In this document: positions 16,113 through 22,758 of the stretch, piece after piece
Layout: every line of letters begins with the position of its first letter
How positions within the stretch are numbered: position 1 is the stretch's first letter
Assembly (NCBI RefSeq): GCF_900108395.1
Contig: NZ_FNXE01000030.1
Span: 1-35,775, forward strand
From: Paenimyroides marinum
GTDB taxonomy: Bacteria; Bacteroidota; Bacteroidia; Flavobacteriales; Flavobacteriaceae
DNA: 35,775 bases
Reading direction: 5' to 3'
The notes under the pieces: model-generated
What the model saw: the letters and a program-made list of their open reading frames with translations, nothing else
Told to the model about the DNA's origin: nothing
Databases searched by the model: none
Translations under genes and position numbers: made by a program

Positions 16113-16145
16113 AACTCCGACAGAGTTCAAAACTCTGTCGGAGTT
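16113..16145. repeat. Perfect 15-bp-stem hairpin, REP-like
   Basis: AACTCCGACAGAGTT (16113-16127) and AACTCTGTCGGAGTT (16131-16145) are exact reverse complements across a CAA loop. The element fills the gap between the thioesterase and DinB genes and is not followed by a T run in the direction of transcription. It may be a mobile palindromic unit, and as RNA it could protect or separate the two parts of the operon message. Confidence 0.85.
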
Positions 16146-16154
16146 GGTTAAGCG

Positions 16155-16574
16155 TTAAATTATAAATTTACTTATTTTTTCTTTCATTTCCTCATTAAAA
16201 ACTTCTGCTTTTATGCTGTTTCTGTCTTCGGATATTTTTACGTTTACCAAAGTAACTTCTCCCTCTAAACAGATGTTTCCATTGTCATCTTCAAAACGAA
16301 ATCCGCAGATTACAGATGATGATTTGAGTTCTTTTACCCATAACTTTTTGGTTAGCGTTTCTCCTAATCGTGCAGCTTTTTTGAACTGAACTTTCAAATC
16401 AACGGTTGGTATTCCGTTGGTTTCGTGCATTTTGGAAAAAGGTCTGTTCAAAGCCTCCTCAAACCAGTCTTCTACCAGACAATTCAGCATTTCCAAAAAT
16501 CTCGGGTAAAACACAATTCCCGCATAATCTATATGCTGAAAACGTATTTTTTCTTGTTTTATAAAATAGTTCAT
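16155..16574 (-). CDS. Hotdog acyl-CoA thioesterase (4-hydroxybenzoyl-CoA thioesterase type)
   Basis: The 139-residue protein is a single hotdog domain of the 4HBT/YbgC group. The signature HIDYAGIVFYPRFLEMLN (from residue 14) contains D16, matching the catalytic aspartate of Pseudomonas 4-hydroxybenzoyl-CoA thioesterase. Downstream strands such as DLKVQFKKAARLGETL fit the fold. Placed after the CoA ligase and the ring hydroxylase, it most plausibly releases the hydroxylated aromatic acid (5-hydroxyanthranilate or gentisate) from CoA before ring cleavage. The substrate is inferred from context. Confidence 0.87.
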   Translation of the reverse strand: MNYFIKQEKIRFQHIDYAGIVFYPRFLEMLNCLVEDWFEEALNRPFSKMHETNGIPTVDLKVQFKKAARLGETLTKKLWVKELKSSSVICGFRFEDDNGNICLEGEVTLVNVKISEDRNSIKAEVFNEEMKEKISKFII

Positions 16575-16605
16575 ATTTAATTATCTTTTTTCTGTATTAC
16601 AAATT

Positions 16606-16998
16606 TTATGAATTGGAAAACCCAAATTTAGATTTAAACTTTTGCCAAATACTTTGTTGTTTAAAATTGTTATTAAACTTCAATAAGTTTTTCATTTCAT
16701 CAATAATATCAGGTTTATGTAAATATTCAGGCTCTCCAAATTCTAAAATGATTTTAAAATGTTCAGCAATTTCATTTAATGTTTCTGTTGTTGCCTTAAT
16801 TTCTCCTTCAAACCAATTATTCCAAACTAATAATATTGTTTCGTTATTTTTGCTAAATTGATAAAGGTCGAAATCAATTCCCTTATCAAAAATTTCATCA
16901 CTATATTCAGCAATTAGTTTCCAATCATTTTTCTTTAAAAATTTGATGATTGAATAAAAAATACCGGTTTCAATATTTGTAGCAATTTTTATTTCCAT
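16606..16998 (-). CDS. Hypothetical protein (130 residues), passenger in the operon
   Basis: I do not recognise this protein. It is small, acidic in its middle part, rich in F, I, K and N, and lacks a signal peptide or membrane segment. The ATG lies 2 bases after the CoA ligase stop, so translation is probably coupled. The coding sequence is clearly more AT-rich than the ligase beside it. Its alternating charged and aromatic residues (DLYQFSKNNETILLVWNNWF) suggest a compact alpha/beta fold, similar in style to short orphan proteins scattered in Flavobacteriaceae genomes. Confidence 0.65.
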   Translation of the reverse strand: MEIKIATNIETGIFYSIIKFLKKNDWKLIAEYSDEIFDKGIDFDLYQFSKNNETILLVWNNWFEGEIKATTETLNEIAEHFKIILEFGEPEYLHKPDIIDEMKNLLKFNNNFKQQSIWQKFKSKFGFSNS

Positions 16999-17000
16999 AA

Positions 17001-18581
17001 TTATTTCAACTTAAACCGCTGAATTTTACCTGTTTCGGTTTTTGGTAATTGGTCAAGAAAATTAATTACGCGTGGATATTTATACGGAGCAGCATTTTCT
17101 TTAAACCAGTTTTGAATGTTTTTAGCCAATTCAGTTGATGCATTTGCCTGATTTTTTAAAACGATATTGGCACAAACCAACATACCGCGTTCTTCGTCGG
17201 GTAAGCCCACAACAGCACATTCTAAAATTTCGTCATGTGTTAGCAAAACACTTTCAACTTCAATTGCAGCAATATTGTAGCCCGATGAAATAATCATATC
17301 GTCGCCACGAGCCACAAACCAAAAGTAACCATCTTTGTCTTGCTTAAAAATATCGCCTGTGATATTCCAACCGTTTTCTACATATTCCTGTTGCTTTTCA
17401 GGTCGGTTTAAATATTTACAGCCGGTAATTCCACGAACAGCCAATCTGCCGGGCGTATCATGCGGAACATCGTTTCCGTTTTTATCGATAATTTTTGCTT
17501 CGTAACCTGTAATGGCAATTCCGGTTGATCCGGGTTTCATATTTTCTTGGTTCGATGATATAAAAATATGAAGCATTTCGGTAGCACCAATGCCATCAAT
17601 GATTTTTAAACCAGTTGCCTTGTACCAATCTTCCCAAATTTTTAAAGGAAGGGTTTCACCTGCCGAAATACATCTTCTCAAACTCGATAAATCATAATCT
17701 TTAGATTTTTCGGTAAGAATACGCCAAGCTGTTGGAGCCGTAAAACAAATAGTGATTTTTTCGTTTTGAATGACTTCTAAAAGCACATCAGGACTTGGTT
17801 TTTCTATTAAAAAAGAACTCGCTCCAAAATACATCGGGAACAAAACCAAACCGCCTAAACCAAAAGTAAATCCAATTGGCGGACTGCCTGTAAAAATATC
17901 ATTTTCGGTTGGTTGTAACGAATAATTAGGGAAAGCTTCGCAGATATTCAGGATGTCTTTATGGAAATGAGCCGTCATTTTGGGATTTCCGGTTGTTCCC
18001 GAAGTAAATCCAATAATAGCAACATCATCTGCTTTGGTGTTATAGTTTTGAAACGTTTTTGGTTTCGATTGCATCAATTCATCAATAGATCCATTTCTGT
18101 AAAAAGAAACTGATTTTAAAAAGTCTGATTGTACCAGATTTATTTCATCTGCCAATGAACTGTCGCAAATTACATGCGAAATTTCTGCACAATCAATCAA
18201 TGTTTTTAATTCTTTTGATCGAAGCAAAGGCATGGTTGCAACTACAATTCCGCCGACTTTTAAAACAGCAAACCAACACGCAACCATCATTGGGTTGTTA
18301 CACGAACGCAACAAAACGCGGTTACCGGGCAGCAATCCTAAATCATCGACCAAAACATGCGCAATCTGGTTTGCTTTTTCAAACAAATCGTTATAAGTCC
18401 AAGTTTCGTCAAATGTTTTCAGACAGATATTTGAACCTTTTCCGTTAGCAATGTGATTGTCTAAAAGACGCTCTACACAATTCAGATCGTTTGGATGGTT
18501 AAACTGAGGTAAATCCAAAAACAAATAATCGGGTTGAGCATTTGGTTCAGGTAAATTATTTTGAGCAAAATTATCTTTCAT
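17001..18581 (-). CDS. Aryl-CoA ligase (2-aminobenzoate/benzoate-CoA ligase type)
   Basis: This 526-residue member of the ANL adenylating superfamily activates an aromatic acid with ATP and CoA. Motifs are complete: the phosphate-binding loop GFTSGTTGNPKM (191-202), an acid-binding region around FGLGGLVLFPMY, GIGATEMLHIF, the hinge aspartate region ITGDIFKQDKDGYFWFVARG, and the catalytic lysine K519 in TETGKIQR. The layout is closest in my reading to benzoate and 2-aminobenzoate CoA ligases. In context it makes 2-aminobenzoyl-CoA or salicylyl-CoA for the fusion hydroxylase encoded upstream. The four-helix-bundle cassette separates the two genes. Confidence 0.9.
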   Translation of the reverse strand: MKDNFAQNNLPEPNAQPDYLFLDLPQFNHPNDLNCVERLLDNHIANGKGSNICLKTFDETWTYNDLFEKANQIAHVLVDDLGLLPGNRVLLRSCNNPMMVACWFAVLKVGGIVVATMPLLRSKELKTLIDCAEISHVICDSSLADEINLVQSDFLKSVSFYRNGSIDELMQSKPKTFQNYNTKADDVAIIGFTSGTTGNPKMTAHFHKDILNICEAFPNYSLQPTENDIFTGSPPIGFTFGLGGLVLFPMYFGASSFLIEKPSPDVLLEVIQNEKITICFTAPTAWRILTEKSKDYDLSSLRRCISAGETLPLKIWEDWYKATGLKIIDGIGATEMLHIFISSNQENMKPGSTGIAITGYEAKIIDKNGNDVPHDTPGRLAVRGITGCKYLNRPEKQQEYVENGWNITGDIFKQDKDGYFWFVARGDDMIISSGYNIAAIEVESVLLTHDEILECAVVGLPDEERGMLVCANIVLKNQANASTELAKNIQNWFKENAAPYKYPRVINFLDQLPKTETGKIQRFKLK

Positions 18582-18588
18582 TTAATTT

Positions 18589-18983
18589 AATTATGAATTA
18601 AGAATTAGGAATTACGAAGTGTTTTTTGAATAGAACCAATTATTTTTAATAATTCCGTTACATCTTTTAATAAACTTTCGCTTTGTTCTTCAGATAAATA
18701 ATCTGTGTCTTTTAATAATCTAATCCAATAATGAGTTTCTCTGGCTTCTTTATATGAAATTGTCAATTTTGCATAAAAATCTTTATCTGATTGACCACCA
18801 ATTGCTTCTTCTATATTAGCACCAATTGAAGTTCCGCATCTTAAAAGTTGTTTGCTTAAAACAAACTCTTTCTTATGTTCACATAAATATTGATACACTT
18901 TTACAATCCTAATCGCAAAAGCATAACTTTTTATTTGAACAATATTGTCATTCTTCATAATTCGTAATTTACAATTCGTAATT
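18589..18983 (-). mobile_element. Four-helix-bundle cassette with 31-bp imperfect inverted repeats
   Basis: The left arm (18589-18619) reads AATTATGAATTAAG and onward; the right arm (18953-18983), read on the minus strand, begins AATTACGAATTG. Aligned without gaps the arms match at about 25 of 31 positions and both end in GAAG. Between them lies just one gene (18605-18958), whose stop codon is inside the left arm. The right arm overlaps the stop codon of the hydroxylase gene by two bases. This looks like a discrete inserted unit of about 395 bases, although no target duplication was identified. Confidence 0.55.
18605..18958 (-). CDS. Four-helix-bundle protein (23S rRNA intervening-sequence protein family)
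   Basis: The 117-residue protein matches the S23/intervening-sequence family: LSKQLLRCGTSIGANIEEAI and KLTISYKEARETHYWIRLL are its hallmark stretches, in four predicted helices. Relatives are encoded inside intervening sequences of 23S rRNA genes and as free-standing genes in many Bacteroidota; some are related to Avd, the accessory protein of diversity-generating retroelements. The cellular role is unknown. Here it lies between the CoA ligase and hydroxylase genes, flanked by inverted repeats, with no sign of a role in the pathway. Confidence 0.9.
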   Translation of the reverse strand: MKNDNIVQIKSYAFAIRIVKVYQYLCEHKKEFVLSKQLLRCGTSIGANIEEAIGGQSDKDFYAKLTISYKEARETHYWIRLLKDTDYLSEEQSESLLKDVTELLKIIGSIQKTLRNS

Positions 18984-21273
18984 ATTTTTTATTGCTTTTT
19001 GGTTTCAACGCTTTCTTCATCCGTTCGGATTGTTTTCTTTCGGAAATGGTTGAAGTGTATAAATTTTCGATTCCTTTTTGATATTGATTTGGAATATCTG
19101 TAACACTAATTTGCTCGTAAGCCTGGGCTTTTCTAACAAAATAAGGATCTAACAAAAGCGGTTTTCCAAGGGCAACCAAATCGGCTTTACCACTTAAAAT
19201 AATGGTGTTGATCTGATCGATATCGGTAATTGTTCCTGCCGTAATGGTTGGAATATCGGTTGAATTTCTAATCATATCCGAAAATGGAACTTGCCACATT
19301 CTGCCGGTTTTTGGGGTTTGATTTTCAACCGTATTTCCTGTTGATACATTTATGATGTCTGCACCTGCTTTTTTAAATTCTGAAGTGATAAAAAGAACAT
19401 CTTCTTGCGAAATGCCGTTATCAGCCCAGTCGGTTGCCGAAATGCGGACTGAAATTGGTTTTTCTGATGGGAAATTTTCTCGAACAGCATTAAAAACCTG
19501 CAACGGAAAACGTAAACGGTTTTCTACAGATCCGCCAAATTCATCGGTTCTATTATTCGTTAAAGGCGATAAGAACGATGCCAATAAAAAGCCGTGATGT
19601 GCTTGTAATTCAATCATATCAAAGCCTGCTTTCTCTGCATTTTTAGTTGCATTTGCAAACTGATTGATTACGTTTTGCATATCATCTGCAGTCATTTCTT
19701 TTGGAATATCCATTTTATCGTTAAACGCAATTGCCGATGCAGAAAGTAATTCCCACGCATTTTCAATTGGTTCGTTTGTACCTTCCCAAGGTTTTTTAAC
19801 AGCACCTTTTCTACCTGAATGCCCTAATTGAATTCCGATTTTTGTTGACGTATTTTCATGAACAAAATCAGTAATTTTTTTCCATTCGGTAATTTGATCT
19901 TCATTGTAAATTCCGGCACAACCCAACGTAATTCTTCCGTTAGCATCAACCGCCGTCATTTCGGTTATTATCAAACCTAAACCACCAATGGCTCGCGAAG
20001 TATAATGCTGAAAATGCCAGTTGTTAACCAAACCGTTGTTCGCCGAATACTGTCCCATAGAACTCATAACAATTCGGTTACTAAGTTCTAAACCACGCAA
20101 TTTAAAGGTAGAAAAAGCGGCTGCGTTTGTATTGCTATTATTTAGCTGATTGAATTCCTGAAGAACTTTATCGGTGTACGATTGATCTCTTAAACGAAGG
20201 TTTTCGTAGGTAACTTTTTTAGATCGAGTCATACATCCGAATGAAAATTGATAGAACGGATATTTTTCGTATCGATTCATGTTTTCAAACCATTCCAATG
20301 AAACTGATGCAGCGTACTGAATCATTTCTACCGGATTTCTACGCGTTTTTTCGTATTGTTGAAACGCATTTTGAACATTATCCGGATCTGCCATCAATGC
20401 ATCAAACAAACCAATGGCAGAATCCATAGCTAGTTTAGTACCCGAACCAATGGAGAAATGTGCAGTTGCTTTGGCATCGCCCAATAAAACAATATTGTTG
20501 TGGAACCATTTTTTGTTGGTTACATGCGGAAATTGGCGCCAATGCGATTTGTTGGTAATTAACGGATGACCATTTAATTCGTCTTTAAATAGTTCTGAAA
20601 GTTTAGTTACGGTGTCGGCTTCATTCTCTACTTCGAACTGCATGTTTTTCCACGTTTCATCGGTACATTCAAAAATCCAGGTGCTCATTCCTTCTTCGTA
20701 CTGGTAGGTGTGTGCAACAATGATTCCGTATGGTGTTGTTCTAAAAAAGTAGGTGAAAGCATCTAACAGTTTGGTAGATCCCATCCACACAAATCGGTTT
20801 GATTTTAATTGGATGTTCGTTCCAAATTCATTTTGAAACTGGGTACGAATTCCGCTTCCAATTCCATCAGCAGCCACAATAATATCTGAATCGTTAAACT
20901 GAGAAAGATTATCAATGTTTTGTTCAAAATGTAAATTTACGCCTTCTTCACGACATCTTTGATGCAGTAATTTAAGCAAGGTTTTACGCGAGCAACCACA
21001 AAAACCATTGCCAGAAATGCGGGCTTCTTGTCCGTCACGAGCTACAATAATATCGTCCCAATACGCAAATTTACTGCGAATAAGTTCGTATGATTGCATA
21101 TCGCGTTTTAAAAATTCGCCCAAAGTTTCATCAGAAAATACTACGCCAAAACCAAAACTGTCTTCTGGTTTGTTGCGTTCGTACACGTTAATTTCCCAAT
21201 GAGGCATTGCTTTTTTGGTTAAGATTGAAAAATAGAGTCCGCCCGGACCACCGCCTATAACCGTTATTTTCAT
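18982..21273 (-). CDS. Two-domain 2-aminobenzoyl-CoA / salicylyl-CoA 5-hydroxylase with old-yellow-enzyme domain
   Basis: The 763-residue fusion has a group A FAD monooxygenase domain (1 to about 375) and an old-yellow-enzyme-type FMN domain (about 385-735). The first shows GGGPGG (7-12), ADGIGSG (135-141) and the ribityl-binding GDAKATAHFSIGSG (265-278). The second shows IQLGHSGRKG (481-490), LSPLTNNRTDEFGGSVENR and GKADLVALGKPLLLDP. This architecture is that of Azoarcus 2-aminobenzoyl-CoA monooxygenase/reductase and of salicylyl-CoA 5-hydroxylases. In the FMN domain the usual HxxHGY active-site pattern reads QAHHGF (Q557, H560, F562), so reduction may be lost or altered. The start overlaps the flavin reductase stop by 4 bases. 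Confidence 0.9.
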   Translation of the reverse strand: MKITVIGGGPGGLYFSILTKKAMPHWEINVYERNKPEDSFGFGVVFSDETLGEFLKRDMQSYELIRSKFAYWDDIIVARDGQEARISGNGFCGCSRKTLLKLLHQRCREEGVNLHFEQNIDNLSQFNDSDIIVAADGIGSGIRTQFQNEFGTNIQLKSNRFVWMGSTKLLDAFTYFFRTTPYGIIVAHTYQYEEGMSTWIFECTDETWKNMQFEVENEADTVTKLSELFKDELNGHPLITNKSHWRQFPHVTNKKWFHNNIVLLGDAKATAHFSIGSGTKLAMDSAIGLFDALMADPDNVQNAFQQYEKTRRNPVEMIQYAASVSLEWFENMNRYEKYPFYQFSFGCMTRSKKVTYENLRLRDQSYTDKVLQEFNQLNNSNTNAAAFSTFKLRGLELSNRIVMSSMGQYSANNGLVNNWHFQHYTSRAIGGLGLIITEMTAVDANGRITLGCAGIYNEDQITEWKKITDFVHENTSTKIGIQLGHSGRKGAVKKPWEGTNEPIENAWELLSASAIAFNDKMDIPKEMTADDMQNVINQFANATKNAEKAGFDMIELQAHHGFLLASFLSPLTNNRTDEFGGSVENRLRFPLQVFNAVRENFPSEKPISVRISATDWADNGISQEDVLFITSEFKKAGADIINVSTGNTVENQTPKTGRMWQVPFSDMIRNSTDIPTITAGTITDIDQINTIILSGKADLVALGKPLLLDPYFVRKAQAYEQISVTDIPNQYQKGIENLYTSTISERKQSERMKKALKPKSNKK

Positions 21274-21878
21274 AGATTTCGTTTTATTGAGAAAATTTCT
21301 CCTAATTTACTGTAATTTGAACCTGCTAAACGGGCAACAGGTTGGTATTTTTCTAAATTAATTCGGTAATTTTCCAGAAGAATTTCATCGGAAATATGCA
21401 TCATCAGTACTTTACCAATAACGATACACGCGCCGCCGTTTTTATGATCTTCCAGAAAATAATGATGCACCATTTCGCATTCAAAATGGGCTTTTGCTTC
21501 GGCAACTCGTTTAGGTTTAATCAATTCGCACGAAACAGGCGTAAGGTTTGTCAGCTGAAATTCATCAACGGTATTTTCTACTACATTAGATGTAGTGTTC
21601 ATTTGTTCCACTACCTCTTCGGTAACCAAATTCACAGCGAATTGCTTGTTTGCTAAAACATTGTTTAAAGTATCTTTATTTTTGTCGCCTGTACGAACCG
21701 TTGAAAACATAACGTGCGGCGGATCTTCGCCCACCACATTAAAAAAAGAAAAAGGAGCAAGATTGTTTACGCCGTTTTCATCAACAGTAGAAATCCAGCC
21801 AATTGGGCGCGGAATTACCAAACCTGTCAATAATTTATATAAAACACCGGAATTGGTATCTTTTACAGAAATTTGCAT
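21270..21878 (-). CDS. Flavin reductase-like FMN-binding split-barrel protein
   Basis: The 202-residue protein belongs to the flavin reductase/flavoredoxin (DIM6/NTAB) family: LVIPRPIGWISTVDENGVNN and LAPFSFFNVVGEDPPHVMFS are the FMN-binding signature near the N-terminus. Such proteins reduce free flavin with NAD(P)H or bind FMN as electron carriers. It is the first gene of the catabolic operon and is translationally coupled (ATGA overlap) to the fusion hydroxylase, so a role in supplying reduced flavin or electrons is likely. The hydroxylase family is thought to use NAD(P)H directly, so the need for it is unclear. Confidence 0.88.
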   Translation of the reverse strand: MQISVKDTNSGVLYKLLTGLVIPRPIGWISTVDENGVNNLAPFSFFNVVGEDPPHVMFSTVRTGDKNKDTLNNVLANKQFAVNLVTEEVVEQMNTTSNVVENTVDEFQLTNLTPVSCELIKPKRVAEAKAHFECEMVHHYFLEDHKNGGACIVIGKVLMMHISDEILLENYRINLEKYQPVARLAGSNYSKLGEIFSIKRNL

Positions 21879-21947
21879 AAAATTATCGTTTATACAAATT
21901 AAACAAAAAATAATTGAAAAGTTTGTGTTTTTTAGATTGTAATTGAA

Positions 21948-22757
21948 TTATTTTACAGTGTACGTATAGTGATTTCTTTTAGCGATATGAAAGTATCCCA
22001 ATGCAAAATTTGATTGATTTGTTTGATTTACGATGTTTCCTTTTATAGTTCCCATTGGACTAGAAAACGGATTACCGCTTTGGTTTGCAATAGACAATAA
22101 TTTTGACAGATACTGATGATATTGTTTACTAATCGAAGTTATAGAATGATCTAACGTATCACCTGGTTTTAAATCTTCTTTATCAAAAAAATACATATCG
22201 TTCATGATGTTTCCGTTTGTAAATTGATCGTCGGTTACACCAAAATAATTATCAACAGGCGAAATCATTTGAACCAGATAATAGTTTTCCTCGTTGGCAT
22301 CATCCTGAAAATTAAACGCAATTTCATAAGAATCCCCACCAAAACCGCCATCGTCTTTTTGATTGACATTTAAAATTTCTGGCGATGTTAATAGGGTAGA
22401 AGTTGCTGTATAGGTTTCGTTATTGTACATAACGGTTAACTCGTAATTTCCGCCAATTTCGGGCTGAAAAAGTTCGTTTGTAAAATCTCCGTTTCCAACA
22501 TTTGTGAACTGATAAACCGTATTGCTGTCGGTATCTTTAATAGAAACATCGGCATTATCAACTGTGGGGAAAACACCAGAATAAAAATCGGTTGTGGTAG
22601 AAAGATGAATTTTGTTGTAATCGGTTTCGCCTACAAAAAGGTTTCCTTCAATAACCAAACGTGGTATGTTTTTATCAAAATCAAGCGTAATATCTTCTTC
22701 GCAGCTTACAAAAAGCAAACTGCAAACAGTAGCGAATATGTAAAGTAACTTTTTCAT
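21948..22757 (-). CDS. DUF4249-family outer-membrane lipoprotein
   Basis: The chosen start at 22757 lies one base after the TonB receptor stop and gives MKKLLYIFATVCSLLFVSCE, a lipoprotein signal with the lipidated cysteine at residue 19; the longer open frame (from 22799) would bury this signal. The rest (about 269 residues) follows the DUF4249 pattern of beta-rich domains, for example PRLVIEGNLFVGETDYNKIH and GGNYELTVMYNNETYTATST. DUF4249 proteins are usually encoded beside TonB receptors in Bacteroidota and probably sit on them at the cell surface. The substrate is unknown. Confidence 0.85.
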   Translation of the reverse strand: MKKLLYIFATVCSLLFVSCEEDITLDFDKNIPRLVIEGNLFVGETDYNKIHLSTTTDFYSGVFPTVDNADVSIKDTDSNTVYQFTNVGNGDFTNELFQPEIGGNYELTVMYNNETYTATSTLLTSPEILNVNQKDDGGFGGDSYEIAFNFQDDANEENYYLVQMISPVDNYFGVTDDQFTNGNIMNDMYFFDKEDLKPGDTLDHSITSISKQYHQYLSKLLSIANQSGNPFSSPMGTIKGNIVNQTNQSNFALGYFHIAKRNHYTYTVK

Positions 22758-22758
22758 G

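Noticed and set aside
18605..18958. Evidence of a diversity-generating retroelement (Avd-like protein)
   Set aside because: No reverse transcriptase, template repeat or variable repeat is present in the window; the family resemblance alone is not enough.
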